From JACMLD01 sp039915085 (GTDB lineage Bacteria > Bacteroidota > Bacteroidia > Chitinophagales > Chitinophagaceae): a DNA stretch of 64,000 nucleotides. The position numbers and the translations under genes were made by a program. The stretch spans positions 1-64,000 of the forward strand of contig JBDSOC010000006.1 of assembly GCA_039915085.1 (NCBI GenBank). The letters are read 5' to 3'. Position 1 is the first letter of the stretch, and the number at the start of each line of letters is the position of its first letter. Positions 15,306 through 25,382 of this stretch are shown piece after piece. The notes below the pieces were generated by a model. It worked only from the letters and a program-made list of their open reading frames with translations. It was not told the origin of the DNA and did not search any database.

Positions 15306-16940
15306 ATGGCTAAGCAAATCTTCTTCGACATTGAAGCAAGAAATAAAATGAAGAAAGGCGTTGATATCCTTGCCAACGCAGTTAAAGTTACCCTGGGACC
15401 AAAAGGCCGTAACGTGGTAATTGAGAAAAAATTTGGTGCTCCGCAGGTTACCAAAGATGGAGTTACAGTAGCTAAAGAAATTGAACTGGATGACCCTATC
15501 GAAAATATGGGTGCACAAATGGTGAAAGAAGTAGCTTCTAAAACTGCAGACATTGCAGGTGATGGTACTACTACTGCCACCGTTCTTGCGCAGGCTATCA
15601 TTAGCGAAGGCTTGAAAAACGTTGCTGCCGGAGCTAATCCAATGGATTTAAAACGCGGTATTGATAAGGCTGTTGCTAAGGTTGTTGAAAACCTGAAAGC
15701 ACAGTCCCAGACCATTGGTAACGACAGCAAAAAAATTCAGCAGGTTGCTTCTATTTCTGCCAATAATGACGAAACAATTGGTAAACTGATTGCAGAAGCA
15801 TTTGCTAAAGTGGGTAAAGAAGGTGTTATCACAGTGGAAGAAGCAAAAGGTACTGATACTACAGTTGATGTAGTAGAAGGTATGCAATTCGACCGTGGTT
15901 ATATCTCTCCTTACTTTGTTACCAACAGCGAGAAAATGGAAGTTGAATTGCAGAATCCATATATTCTTATTTATGATAAGAAGATATCTGCAATGAAAGA
16001 CATTCTTCATATACTGGAGAAAGTAGCACAAAGCGGCCGTCCATTGGTTATCATCGCTGAAGACCTGGAAGGTGAAGCACTGGCTACGCTGGTTGTAAAT
16101 AAATTACGTGGCACACTGAAAGTGGCTGCTGTTAAAGCTCCTGGCTTTGGAGACCGCAGGAAAGAAATGCTGCAGGATATCGCTATTCTTACTGCAGGTG
16201 TTGTAATCAGTGAAGAACTGGGTTACAAACTTGAAGATGCGGATCTGACAAAACTTGGACAGGCTGCATCTATTACTATTGACAAAGACAACACGATTGT
16301 TGTTGGCGGCAAGGGTGTAAAGAAAGATATCACTGCGCGTGTAAATCAAATCAAAGCACAGGTAGAAAATACAACTTCTGATTATGATAAAGAAAAATTA
16401 CAGGAACGCCTTGCTAAGTTAAGCGGTGGTGTGGCTGTATTATATATCGGCGCTGCTACTGAAGTAGAAATGAAAGAAAAGAAAGATCGTGTAGACGATG
16501 CTTTACATGCTACAAGGGCTGCCGTTGAAGAAGGTATTGTTCCCGGTGGTGGTGTTTCTTTCATCCGTGCTACAGAAGCCCTTGAAAAATTCAAAGGTGC
16601 CAATGAAGATGAAACAACTGGTATTGCAATCGTTAAGAGAGCAATTGAAGAACCACTTCGCCAGATTGTTATCAACAGCGGTATTGAAGGTTCTATCGTT
16701 GTACAGAAAATCAAAGAAGGTAAAGGCGATTTTGGTTTCAATGCACGCACTGAAGTGTATGAAAACTTGCTGAAAGCGGGAGTTATTGACCCTACTAAAG
16801 TTACCCGTATCGCTTTGGAAAATGCAGCTTCAATTGCAGGTATGCTGTTGACTACAGAATGTGTAGTTGCTGACAGGCCTAAGAAAGAAGAAGCAGCACA
16901 TAGCCATGGCGCACCTGATATGGGTGGCATGGGATATTAA
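15306..16940 (+). CDS. groEL: Chaperonin GroEL
   Basis: A 544-residue Cpn60. ATP-site motifs are VTLGPKGRNVVIEKKFGAP and AGDGTTTATVLAQAI, the signature AAVEEGIVPGGGVSF is present, and the C-terminus ends in the usual Gly/Met-rich tail (HGAPDMGGMGY). It is cotranscribed with groES from the TAGCTTTG promoter to the strong terminator at 16970. It is the only groEL in the window and probably the housekeeping copy. Confidence 0.98.
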   Translation: MAKQIFFDIEARNKMKKGVDILANAVKVTLGPKGRNVVIEKKFGAPQVTKDGVTVAKEIELDDPIENMGAQMVKEVASKTADIAGDGTTTATVLAQAIISEGLKNVAAGANPMDLKRGIDKAVAKVVENLKAQSQTIGNDSKKIQQVASISANNDETIGKLIAEAFAKVGKEGVITVEEAKGTDTTVDVVEGMQFDRGYISPYFVTNSEKMEVELQNPYILIYDKKISAMKDILHILEKVAQSGRPLVIIAEDLEGEALATLVVNKLRGTLKVAAVKAPGFGDRRKEMLQDIAILTAGVVISEELGYKLEDADLTKLGQAASITIDKDNTIVVGGKGVKKDITARVNQIKAQVENTTSDYDKEKLQERLAKLSGGVAVLYIGAATEVEMKEKKDRVDDALHATRAAVEEGIVPGGGVSFIRATEALEKFKGANEDETTGIAIVKRAIEEPLRQIVINSGIEGSIVVQKIKEGKGDFGFNARTEVYENLLKAGVIDPTKVTRIALENAASIAGMLLTTECVVADRPKKEEAAHSHGAPDMGGMGY

Positions 16941-16969
16941 GTTGTAGTAATAATTTGTAAATTATAAGT

Positions 16970-17003
16970 AACTCCCGCGGTTTGTACCCGCGGGAGTTTT
17001 TTT
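16970..17003 (+). terminator. Rho-independent terminator of groESL
   Basis: AACTCCCGCGG-tttgta-CCCGCGGGAGTT forms a GC-rich perfect stem followed by seven T. Confidence 0.92.
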
Positions 17004-17098
17004 GCCTTCATCCCACCCCTTCCCCTCTTTCGCCCGTTTCGCTGGAGAGGGGAAGAGGATGAGGTAAAAAGGGCCACGGATGAGGGCATTTTTTTTCG

Positions 17099-17106
17099 TA
17101 CCTTCG
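17099..17106 (+). promoter_or_regulatory. -7-like promoter box TACCTTCG
   Basis: TACCTTCG after a T-run, 29 bases before the ABC-F ATG. It deviates from TAnnTTTG only by TTCG. Confidence 0.4.
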
Positions 17107-17135
17107 CGGCTTCAAAAAAACAAGGGAATTACAAA

Positions 17136-18761
17136 ATGATTAGTGCAAGAAATATAACCCTGGCATACGGCAAAAGGGTATTGTTCGATGAGGTAAATAT
17201 CAATTTTATTAAAGGCAATTGCTACGGCGTTATTGGAGCCAACGGTGCGGGCAAGAGTACCTTTCTTAAAATATTAAGTGGCGACATTGAGCCCAATAAA
17301 GGAAATGTTGAGATTACCCCTGGCGAGCGCCTGGCGGTATTAAAACAAAACCAGTATGAATTTGATGATTATACCGTGCTGAATACCGTAATGATGGGCC
17401 ATTCCAGTCTTTGGAAAATTATGCAGGAGCGTGAAAAGATTTATGCACTGGCAGATTTTACAGAAGAAGACGGAATGAAAGCTGCTGAACTGGAAGGCGA
17501 ATTTGGTGAAATGGGTGGCTACACCGCAGACAGTGATGCTGCTACTTTATTAAGTGAACTGGGCGTAGGAGAGGAGTTTCACCAGATGCTGATGAAAGAT
17601 ATTCCCGGTAATCTGAAACTACGCGTATTGCTGGCACAATCACTTTTTGGCAACCCGGATATATTATTACTGGATGAGCCTACCAATGGCCTTGATATTG
17701 AAACGATCAGCTGGCTGGAAAACTTCCTGGCAGATTATGAAAATATTGTACTGGTAGTTAGTCACGACCGTCACTTTCTTGATTCTGTTTGTACGCATGT
17801 AGCCGATGTAGACAGATCAAAAATAAAAGTGTTTACCGGTAACTATTCATTCTGGTACGGTTCGTCTCAGCTAGCATCCCGCCAGATAGGTGAAAAAAAT
17901 AAAAAAACAGAAGAAAAACGCCAGGCTTTGCTTGACTTCATTGCACGTTTCAGTGCCAATGCATCAAAAAGCAAGCAGGCTACTTCACGTAAAAAAGCTT
18001 TGGAGAAATTAACCATTGACGAGATTGAACCAAGCAACCGTAAATACCCGGGTATTATTTTTCAACCATTGCGTGATGTAGGTAACCAGATATTAAACAT
18101 TGAGAAACTTGGAAAATCGGTTGATGGCCGCGTATTGTTTAACGATGTTAGTTTTACCGCGAACAAAGGCGATAAGATTGCAATTCTCAGTAAAGATGCG
18201 CTGGCAGTAACCGCTTTTTATAATATTATAAATGGCGAAGTAACTGCTGATAAAGGTAAATACGAATGGGGTACCACAGTCACCAAAGCTTACCTTCCGC
18301 AGGAAAACAGCCAGTATTTTCAAAACAATCTGAGCCTGATGGATTGGCTTCGTCAGTATGTACCGGCACATGTTACCGATGCAGATGAACCTTTCCTGCG
18401 TGGGTTTTTGGGCAAGATGTTGTTCAGCGGTGATGATGTGATGAAGAAGACAAGTGTATTAAGTGGTGGTGAAAAAGTTCGTTGCATGCTCAGCAGGATG
18501 ATGCTGCAAAACCCCAATGTGGTAGTTCTGGATCAGCCAACCAACCATCTTGATTTGGAAAGCATTCAGAGCTTCAATGAAAATATTTCTGAGTTTAAAG
18601 GGGTTGTTTTACTGACCAGTCATGACCATACATTCATGCAAACTACTGCCAACCGTATCATTGAGATTACTCCCAAAGGCATTATTGACAGGCTTACTAC
18701 TTTTGATGAGTACCTGGCGGACGATCGTGTTAAGCTGTTGAAAGAAGAAATGTATAAGTAA
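17136..18761 (+). CDS. ybiT: YbiT-like ABC-F ATPase with degenerate second nucleotide site
   Basis: A 541-residue soluble ABC-F protein; the family acts on ribosomes. NBD1 has an intact Walker A (GANGAGKST), Walker B (LLLDEPTNGLD) and H-loop (VVSHDRHFLDSVCTHVAD). Its signature is GNLKLRVLLAQ instead of LSGGE-x, as in YbiT. The interdomain linker ANASKSKQATSRKKALEKL is typical. In NBD2 the signature LSGGEKVRC is present. The Walker A region (about residues 350-361, ILSKDALAVTAF) has no GKS/T, and the catalytic Glu is Gln467 (VVLDQPTNHLD). NBD2 is therefore probably unable to hydrolyse ATP. It is monocistronic with its own terminator. Confidence 0.9.
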   Translation: MISARNITLAYGKRVLFDEVNINFIKGNCYGVIGANGAGKSTFLKILSGDIEPNKGNVEITPGERLAVLKQNQYEFDDYTVLNTVMMGHSSLWKIMQEREKIYALADFTEEDGMKAAELEGEFGEMGGYTADSDAATLLSELGVGEEFHQMLMKDIPGNLKLRVLLAQSLFGNPDILLLDEPTNGLDIETISWLENFLADYENIVLVVSHDRHFLDSVCTHVADVDRSKIKVFTGNYSFWYGSSQLASRQIGEKNKKTEEKRQALLDFIARFSANASKSKQATSRKKALEKLTIDEIEPSNRKYPGIIFQPLRDVGNQILNIEKLGKSVDGRVLFNDVSFTANKGDKIAILSKDALAVTAFYNIINGEVTADKGKYEWGTTVTKAYLPQENSQYFQNNLSLMDWLRQYVPAHVTDADEPFLRGFLGKMLFSGDDVMKKTSVLSGGEKVRCMLSRMMLQNPNVVVLDQPTNHLDLESIQSFNENISEFKGVVLLTSHDHTFMQTTANRIIEITPKGIIDRLTTFDEYLADDRVKLLKEEMYK

Positions 18762-18780
18762 TTCAAAAATTAAAATATTA

Positions 18781-18810
18781 AATCCCGCTGCAAAAGCGGG
18801 ATTTTTTTTT
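18781..18810 (+). terminator. Rho-independent terminator of the ABC-F gene
   Basis: AATCCCGC-tgcaaaa-GCGGGATT is followed by eight T. Confidence 0.88.
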
Positions 18811-18880
18811 ATTGGTTCGGTTCCTGAATATCACAGGGGTCGCTGTTCATTAATTGAAAAGAGCTCAGGACGAGTCTATT

Positions 18881-18904
18881 GTTACCGGTGGAGACACCGG
18901 CAAC
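18881..18904 (-). other. GC-rich intergenic hairpin
   Basis: Two 10-base arms around a 4-base loop (GTTACCGGTG-gaga-CACCGGCAAC). The single irregular pair is A·C on the plus strand but G·U on the minus strand, so an RNA from the minus strand would fold better. It lies in the gap between the ABC-F terminator and the amidohydrolase. It may be a dispersed repeat or a small structured RNA. No family is recognised. Confidence 0.35.
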
Positions 18905-19052
18905 GGCGAAAAAGGGTGAGCCGCCCTGACTCATTTATTGAAGAATGCTTTCTTTACAATGGCGACCCACTCCCTGCTCTTCTTTTCCAAATCGCCACAT
19001 TTTTTCTTTATTCCCCCATTTCCTTTTCTTATCTTCAAAAAAATCACCAAAC

Positions 19053-20348
19053 ATGAGAAAACTGCTGCTTTCGCTTTTAATGGCACTTGTTTTTTTTACC
19101 ACCAGTGCACAAACCAAAACTGTTACTATTATTAAGGCCGGTAAACTCATTGATACGGAAAATGGTAAAGTGCTGGACAACCAGCTGATACTAATTGAAA
19201 ATGATACCATTAAAGCTGTGGGCAGCAATATTGCCGTACCTAAAAATGCAGTAATAATCGATTTGTCAAAAGCCACGGTATTGCCGGGTTTGATTGATTG
19301 TCATACCCACATTACTTCTCAGCCCGGTGGAGATTATTATGCTGATATTTTCAGGAAGACCGTCGTGGATTATGCAGTTACAGCACATATTTATGCTAAG
19401 CGCACACTGGATGCAGGCTTTACTACAATACGCGATGTTGGTTCTCAGGCTTTCCTGGATGTAGCGTTGCGCAATGCAATCAATAACGGAGATATACCAG
19501 GCCCACGCATGTTGTGTGCCACATTGTTTATAGGTTCTACCGGCAGTCATGGCGATCTGAATGGCTTTTCCCCTTTCTTAGACTGGCAAATGCCAAAAGG
19601 AATGAGCGGCGTTGCAAATGGAATTGATGAAATACGCAAGCAGGTCCGTTACAATATAAAATACGGCGCAGATGTAATTAAGTTTGGCGCCAGTGCCGGT
19701 GTGTTGAGTGAAGAAGAAAGCGTGGGCGGTCCGCAGTTTACGCAGGAAGAAATGAACGCCATTGTTGACGAAGCAAAAATGTGGGGCAGAAAAACATGTG
19801 CACATGCCCATGGAACCATTGCTATTAAAATGGCTGTTAAAGCAGGTGTTGCTTCTGTTGAGCATGGAAGTTTTATTGATGAAGAAGGAATTGAATTAAT
19901 GAAACAGCATGGCACTTACCTGGTAGCAGATATTTACAACGATGATTATATTATGAGTGAATATGCTAAAATGGGATATCCTGAAAAGATATTAAATAAA
20001 GAAAGACTGGTAGGCAAAGCGCAAAGAGAAAATTTTGCCAAAGCAGTAAAGGCAGGTGTTAAAATAGCTTTTGGAACAGATGCAGGTGTATACCCGCATG
20101 GCTGGAACGGCAAACAGTTTTTTTATATGGTGAAGTTTGGTTTAACACCTATGCAGGCGATACAATCTGCTACTACCAGTGCTGCCGATTTATTGGGCTG
20201 GACTTCAAAAGTGGGGTCCGTTACAGCTGGAAAATTAGCTGATATTGTTGCAGTAAGTGGCGATCCATTACAGAATATAACCGTGCTGGAGAATGTTCAG
20301 TTTGTTATGAAAGCCGGGGTGGTATACAAAAACCTGCTGACTAAATAA
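19053..20348 (+). CDS. Exported amidohydrolase family protein (imidazolonepropionase/Xaa-Pro dipeptidase-like)
   Basis: A 431-residue metal-dependent hydrolase with a signal peptide (MRKLLLSLLMALVFFTTSAQ). The small beta-sandwich halves flank a TIM-barrel. Metal ligands are visible: LIDCHTHI (HxH), the likely Lys in GADVIKFGASAG, KTCAHAHG and SVEHGS (His), and FGTDAGVYPHG (Asp). These are the hallmarks of the exported amidohydrolase group often annotated as prolidase-like, which cleave dipeptides or related amides. The exact substrate is not assignable. The frame extends upstream to 18945, but only the ATG at 19053 starts a signal peptide. Confidence 0.88.
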   Translation: MRKLLLSLLMALVFFTTSAQTKTVTIIKAGKLIDTENGKVLDNQLILIENDTIKAVGSNIAVPKNAVIIDLSKATVLPGLIDCHTHITSQPGGDYYADIFRKTVVDYAVTAHIYAKRTLDAGFTTIRDVGSQAFLDVALRNAINNGDIPGPRMLCATLFIGSTGSHGDLNGFSPFLDWQMPKGMSGVANGIDEIRKQVRYNIKYGADVIKFGASAGVLSEEESVGGPQFTQEEMNAIVDEAKMWGRKTCAHAHGTIAIKMAVKAGVASVEHGSFIDEEGIELMKQHGTYLVADIYNDDYIMSEYAKMGYPEKILNKERLVGKAQRENFAKAVKAGVKIAFGTDAGVYPHGWNGKQFFYMVKFGLTPMQAIQSATTSAADLLGWTSKVGSVTAGKLADIVAVSGDPLQNITVLENVQFVMKAGVVYKNLLTK

Positions 20349-20596
20349 ATGATTTTTTTACGCTTGAATTCTCAGAAAGGTTCTTGCCGGATTTTTACAA
20401 GCTTTTATTGTGTTATAACGGCATATGATTATTGGGATTATCCAAAGAGGATAAAATAGCATCAATGATGGTTAAAATATATACAGCTTCTACCGGAGAC
20501 GTTATCTGTTTTTTGTAGCTAACATTACCGGTATAAAATATATATTTACATCGGGGCTGAATTAGCCATTAACATCCCTCTACCAGCTTAGTGAAA

Positions 20597-23500
20597 ATGA
20601 GACTTGCCATATTTTTCATCCTGCTATTTTTTTTGTGCGCTGCCAGCAGTGCTTTTTCCCAAACTACCAAGTTTCAGTTTAATCATATTGATATCAGCCA
20701 GGGCCTCTCCAACAACCAGGTAAAAGGTATTATAAAAGACAGCAAGGGTTTTGTATGGTTTGCAACGATGTCTGGTTTAAACAGGTACGATGGGTACCAG
20801 TTTAAAATATTCAGGCATAATCCCCGGGATTCCGTTTCTTTAAGTGATAATTATATTCTCAGGATTTTTGAAGGTCCGGAAAAAAAGATTTGGGTAGATA
20901 CGCACAATGGATTTAATGTTTTCGATCCGGTTAATGAAACAGTTGATCGTAATATTGCCGCTTACTTAAAAAAATTATCATTACCCGGTGTAGCCATTAC
21001 CAGCATAATAAAAGATAACGAAGACAATTTTTGGTTCCTGATGGCTGGACAATCATTGTATAAATATATTTCTGTTACAGGCAAAACTGTACCCGTTTAT
21101 CAATTGCCCGCAGGTGTTTCTCCTGTATCTTCTTTAACTCCGGACAACCAGGACAATATCTGGATGGTGCATACCAATGGTTCAATTGAAAAAATTAATA
21201 AAAAAACAGGTAAAATTGAACTGCGGTCAGATGCACTGGCGGGTTTATTAAAAAATGAATTACTCAATTATTCCATTTTTGCTGACAACCAGGGCGAACT
21301 CTGGTTGTTTATCAGCGCAGGGGCAAAAGGTGTTTTTCATTATGTTCCTTCTTCAGGATTACTGGAAGTTATTGATAAAGATAACCCTGGGTTCAGGTTG
21401 AATAACAATATTGTTGTAGGCGTACTACAGGATAATGATGACAAAATCTGGATAAGCACTGATCATGGTGGATTAAATATTCTTGATAAGTCTGCCCGTA
21501 CAATACAATACGTACTTAACAATGCGGATGATAATAAAAGCCTCAGCGAAAACAGCATCAGTACCAGTTACAAAGACATTGATGGAGCTATCTGGATTGG
21601 CACTTACAAACATGGCGTCAATTATTTTCATACCAATATTATTAAATTTCCGCTGGTACGGAATATTCCATCGAACCATGCAAGCTTACAGTTTGATGAT
21701 ATAAATGATTTTGCAGAAGATGCAAAAGGCAATATATGGGTGGGCACCAATGGAGGCGGCCTTATTTACTATGATCGTACAAAAGAAAAGTTTATTCAGT
21801 ATGTTCATAATCCGGGTAATTCAAACAGCTTATCGAATGATGTGATAGTGACACTGCATGTTGACAGACAACAAAAATTATGGATAGGCACTTATTTTGG
21901 CGGACTTGATTGTTACGATGGAAAACAGTTTACACATTACCGGCATAACCCGGCAGACAGTAACAGTCTTCCCGATGACAGGGTGTATGAGATCCTGGAA
22001 GATTCACAAAAAAATCTCTGGGTTGGTACACTTTCAGGCGGACTCAACAGGCTGGACAGGGAAAAAAATATTTTCTATCATTATAAGCCTTATGAAGCAA
22101 ACTCGGTGCATGCATTTTACATTTCAGAACTAATGGAAGACAAAGATGAAAATTTATGGGTTGGTTCTTCCAATGGAATTGATGTGCTGGAGAAAAAAAC
22201 AGCCAAGTTTGTTTATTACTCAAATTTTACCAACGATCCCAAAGGAATCAGCAACAACAGTATTCTTTCAATGTTGCAGGATAGCCATGGTCGTGTATGG
22301 ATAGGCACGAGTGATGGATTGAATGTTTTTAATAAGCAAACCAATACATTTAAATCTTTCAGGATTGAAAACGGGCTTCCCGGAAATACTATATTAACTA
22401 TAGTAGAAGATCAGCAGCAACGTTTATGGGTGAGTACCTATAATGGCATATCATGCATACAGGTACAGCAAAAAAATGAAAATATTGATGAACTCACCAT
22501 CAGCTGTAAAAATTATGATGAAAAAGATGGGTTGCAGGGTATCGCATTTAATGAAAATGCAGCATTAAAAACCCGCAACGGCGATATTGTTTTTGGAGGC
22601 CCCAGTGGGTTTAATATTTTTAATCCGGCCACTATTATACCTGATAAAAGTATACCATCAATTGTGCTGACTGATCTGCAGTTATTTAACAAGAGTGTGG
22701 GCATTGGAGAAAAAATTGATGGGCGTATTATATTACCACAGGCTATTTCACACACCAGTTCTATTACCCTGAAGTACAATGAAGATGTTTTATCTTTTGA
22801 GTTCGCGGCGCTAAATTTTCTTAATCCTGAGAAAAATAAATATGCCTACAAGCTGGAAGGATTTAATAAAAACTGGATTTTCAGCGATGGCAAAACCCGT
22901 AAAGCAACTTATACCAATCTTGATCCCGGCGATTATACTTTTTTTGTAAAAGCAGCCAACAGTGATGGCATCTGGAACGAGAATGCGGTAGCCATGCATA
23001 TAGAAATACTTCCACCAGTCTGGAAAACACCTGTTGCATATATGCTGTATGTTATTTTGCTGGCATCTATCTTATGGTTTGCCCGCCACCTTACATTGCA
23101 AAGAGCCAGGATGCGTTTTGAAATTGAACAGCAAAAGCAGGAAGCACAACGTATGCATGAACTGGATATGCTTAAGATCCGGTTCTTTACAAATGTAAGT
23201 CATGAATTCAGAACACCCTTGTCTTTGATATTAACTCCATTGGATAAAATTATCAGGCAGGCGGAAGATGCGGGACAGCGCAGGCAATTTCAACTGATTC
23301 ACCGCAATGCCAGGCGGTTGCTCAACCTCGTAAATCAATTACTTGATTTCAGAAAAATGGAAGTGCAGGAGTTAAAGTTAAACCCGGTGCAGGGTGATAT
23401 TATTAAATTTTGCCGCGGTATTTCTTATTCATTTACTGACATTGCCGAAAAAAAGAATATCCAGTTTTCTTTTTACTCTACTGTAGAAAGCCTGCTGATG

Positions 23501-24724
23501 TCTTTTGACTACGATAAACTGGAACGCATTCTTTTTAACCTGCTATCCAATGCATTCAAGTTTACCAGTGAAAGTGGTAAAGTAGCAGTACAACTGCAGA
23601 TGCAGATGGAAGACAATAAGCAATTGCTTGCTATTAAAGTGATAGATACCGGAATTGGGATACCAGCAGAGAAGCAGGATAAAATTTTTGAACGGTTTTT
23701 TCAGAATGATATTCCCGGCAGTTTGGTAAACCAGGGAAGCGGTATAGGTCTGTCCATCACAAAAGAATTTGTAAAACTACACAATGGCAGTGTTGGTGTG
23801 GACAGTGAGCCCGGTAAAGGAAGTTGTTTTACAGTAGTGCTGCCCGTAATTGAAATGCCAGCAATAAAAGAAGAGCCCGTACTTACTGATGATGAAACTA
23901 TTTTTGAAAAGAAAATACAAACATTGCATGCCGTGGATAAGCCTGTAAATGGAAAAAAAGCCAGGCTGCTGCTGGTAGAAGATAACGAGGATTTTCTTTT
24001 TTACCTGAAAGATAACCTGCGCGACCAGTTTTCCATAATTGAGGCGGTAAATGGCAAAGAGGGATGGCAAAAGGCTTTGGGAGATCATCCGGATCTTGTT
24101 GTGGCTGATATCAGTATGCCCGAAATGAACGGAATCGATCTCTGCAAAAAAATTAAGCATGATCCGCGTACTTCACACATACCTGTAATTTTGCTGACCG
24201 CTTTTGCGGGAGAAGAGCAGCAGTTAAAAGGCCTTGAAACAGGGGCAAACGATTACATGACCAAGCCTTTTAATTTTGAAATTTTACTTTCGCGTGTAAA
24301 AAATATACTTGATGAACAGGCCAGGCTGAAAAAAGCATTTCAAAAGCAGGTAGACGTAAAGCCTGCAGACATAAATATTGTGTCTTCTGATGAACAATTT
24401 ATTTACCAGGTAATGGAAGTGGTGGAAAAAAATATTTCAAACGCCGGCTTTTCAGTAGAAGAAATGAGCAAGGCGCTTTTTATGAGCCGTGTAACGCTGT
24501 ACAAAAAATTACTGGCTATTACCGGCAAAACGCCTGTAGAATTTATCCGTTCATTCCGCCTCAAAAGAGCCGCACAATTACTTGAAAAGAGCCAGCTTAC
24601 TATTGCCGAGGTTGCTTACGAAGTGGGGTTTAACAGTCCTAAATCCTTTTCCAAGTATTTTAAAACAGAATTCAACATGCCGCCGTCCGCTTATTTGGCA
24701 GAAAAGAAGAAGGACGCCGTATAG
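20597..24724 (+). CDS. Hybrid two-component system sensor/regulator (HTCS)
   Basis: About 1375 residues in one chain. It has a signal peptide (to about ASSAFSQ), then a periplasmic two-propeller sensor of repeated WxxT/GT and DGLN/GGLN blades (about 25-690) and a Y_Y_Y domain ending near residue 805. A membrane helix (YMLYVILLASILWFARHL) follows. The cytoplasmic part has HisKA with His869 in NVSHEFRTP and HATPase (NLLSNAFKFT, DTGIGIP, GSGIGLSITKEF). A receiver carries Asp1171 in VVADISMPEMNG, and an AraC-type HTH completes it. Such HTCS proteins bind oligosaccharides in the periplasm and activate the adjacent PUL, here the susC-susD operon 658 bases downstream. A GTG six bases upstream is a less likely start. 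Confidence 0.95.
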   Translation: MRLAIFFILLFFLCAASSAFSQTTKFQFNHIDISQGLSNNQVKGIIKDSKGFVWFATMSGLNRYDGYQFKIFRHNPRDSVSLSDNYILRIFEGPEKKIWVDTHNGFNVFDPVNETVDRNIAAYLKKLSLPGVAITSIIKDNEDNFWFLMAGQSLYKYISVTGKTVPVYQLPAGVSPVSSLTPDNQDNIWMVHTNGSIEKINKKTGKIELRSDALAGLLKNELLNYSIFADNQGELWLFISAGAKGVFHYVPSSGLLEVIDKDNPGFRLNNNIVVGVLQDNDDKIWISTDHGGLNILDKSARTIQYVLNNADDNKSLSENSISTSYKDIDGAIWIGTYKHGVNYFHTNIIKFPLVRNIPSNHASLQFDDINDFAEDAKGNIWVGTNGGGLIYYDRTKEKFIQYVHNPGNSNSLSNDVIVTLHVDRQQKLWIGTYFGGLDCYDGKQFTHYRHNPADSNSLPDDRVYEILEDSQKNLWVGTLSGGLNRLDREKNIFYHYKPYEANSVHAFYISELMEDKDENLWVGSSNGIDVLEKKTAKFVYYSNFTNDPKGISNNSILSMLQDSHGRVWIGTSDGLNVFNKQTNTFKSFRIENGLPGNTILTIVEDQQQRLWVSTYNGISCIQVQQKNENIDELTISCKNYDEKDGLQGIAFNENAALKTRNGDIVFGGPSGFNIFNPATIIPDKSIPSIVLTDLQLFNKSVGIGEKIDGRIILPQAISHTSSITLKYNEDVLSFEFAALNFLNPEKNKYAYKLEGFNKNWIFSDGKTRKATYTNLDPGDYTFFVKAANSDGIWNENAVAMHIEILPPVWKTPVAYMLYVILLASILWFARHLTLQRARMRFEIEQQKQEAQRMHELDMLKIRFFTNVSHEFRTPLSLILTPLDKIIRQAEDAGQRRQFQLIHRNARRLLNLVNQLLDFRKMEVQELKLNPVQGDIIKFCRGISYSFTDIAEKKNIQFSFYSTVESLLMSFDYDKLERILFNLLSNAFKFTSESGKVAVQLQMQMEDNKQLLAIKVIDTGIGIPAEKQDKIFERFFQNDIPGSLVNQGSGIGLSITKEFVKLHNGSVGVDSEPGKGSCFTVVLPVIEMPAIKEEPVLTDDETIFEKKIQTLHAVDKPVNGKKARLLLVEDNEDFLFYLKDNLRDQFSIIEAVNGKEGWQKALGDHPDLVVADISMPEMNGIDLCKKIKHDPRTSHIPVILLTAFAGEEQQLKGLETGANDYMTKPFNFEILLSRVKNILDEQARLKKAFQKQVDVKPADINIVSSDEQFIYQVMEVVEKNISNAGFSVEEMSKALFMSRVTLYKKLLAITGKTPVEFIRSFRLKRAAQLLEKSQLTIAEVAYEVGFNSPKSFSKYFKTEFNMPPSAYLAEKKKDAV

Positions 24725-25382
24725 ATTTATAATATAAGCATTTCCATTTATTCTCCGGTTCATACTAAATCAACCAGATAGTTGTTTTTTTACTTTAGTT
24801 ACTACTGGATCGCAGTGCCATTGAAAGCACTTTAATCAAAGCTTATCCCGGTCTGCAAAGAGAAGAATAAGCAATTAGAATTGCCATAAAAAATTCACCT
24901 TAACATTTTATACCTGTTTTTAAACAGTTTCTGGTCAGGCCTTAACAATTATACCCTCAATCAGAAACATATACATACCATGGCTCTTGCTTGCAGGCCC
25001 TACTTTTATATTGATTAATGCTGCCATATATCCAGAAGAACTTTCTACCAGTTGATCCACGACTTCCTGGCCACCAAAACAACGATTGCTATGTATATGG
25101 AGATAATGTATTTTCTTCTGCCGCTGATTTCTTCAACGGGAATTTGCCTTTCCACATACCGTCAATTATCTACTAAAACCATTAATTATACTTCAAATAG
25201 AGAGGTTCTTACCTTTTCTGTGCCCTGTTATTATATGCTAAACTGTCAGTACAGGGTATTTTTAAGCATCCCTAAATCTATAAAAAATGCACATGAAAAA
25301 TGAAAACCAACAATAAATATGGGCTGAGCCCGGATAATAAGCGCCGGAAAAACTAATTGCTAACCAATAATGATGATTGCAT
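24725..25382. other. Long regulatory gap between HTCS and susC
   Basis: 658 bases with no supported gene. An 83-codon plus-strand frame at 25052-25303 has no family features and atypical composition. HTCS targets are expected here as direct repeats upstream of susC, but I could not single out a convincing pair by eye, nor a clean TAnnTTTG box. Confidence 0.45.

Noticed and set aside
18945..19052. Upstream extension of the amidohydrolase reading frame
   Set aside because: It would bury the signal peptide behind 36 low-complexity residues; the ATG at 19053 gives a normal exported protein.
25052..25303. 83-codon plus-strand ORF between HTCS and susC
   Set aside because: No signal, domain or conserved-looking composition; it lies in the expected regulatory region and was treated as chance.
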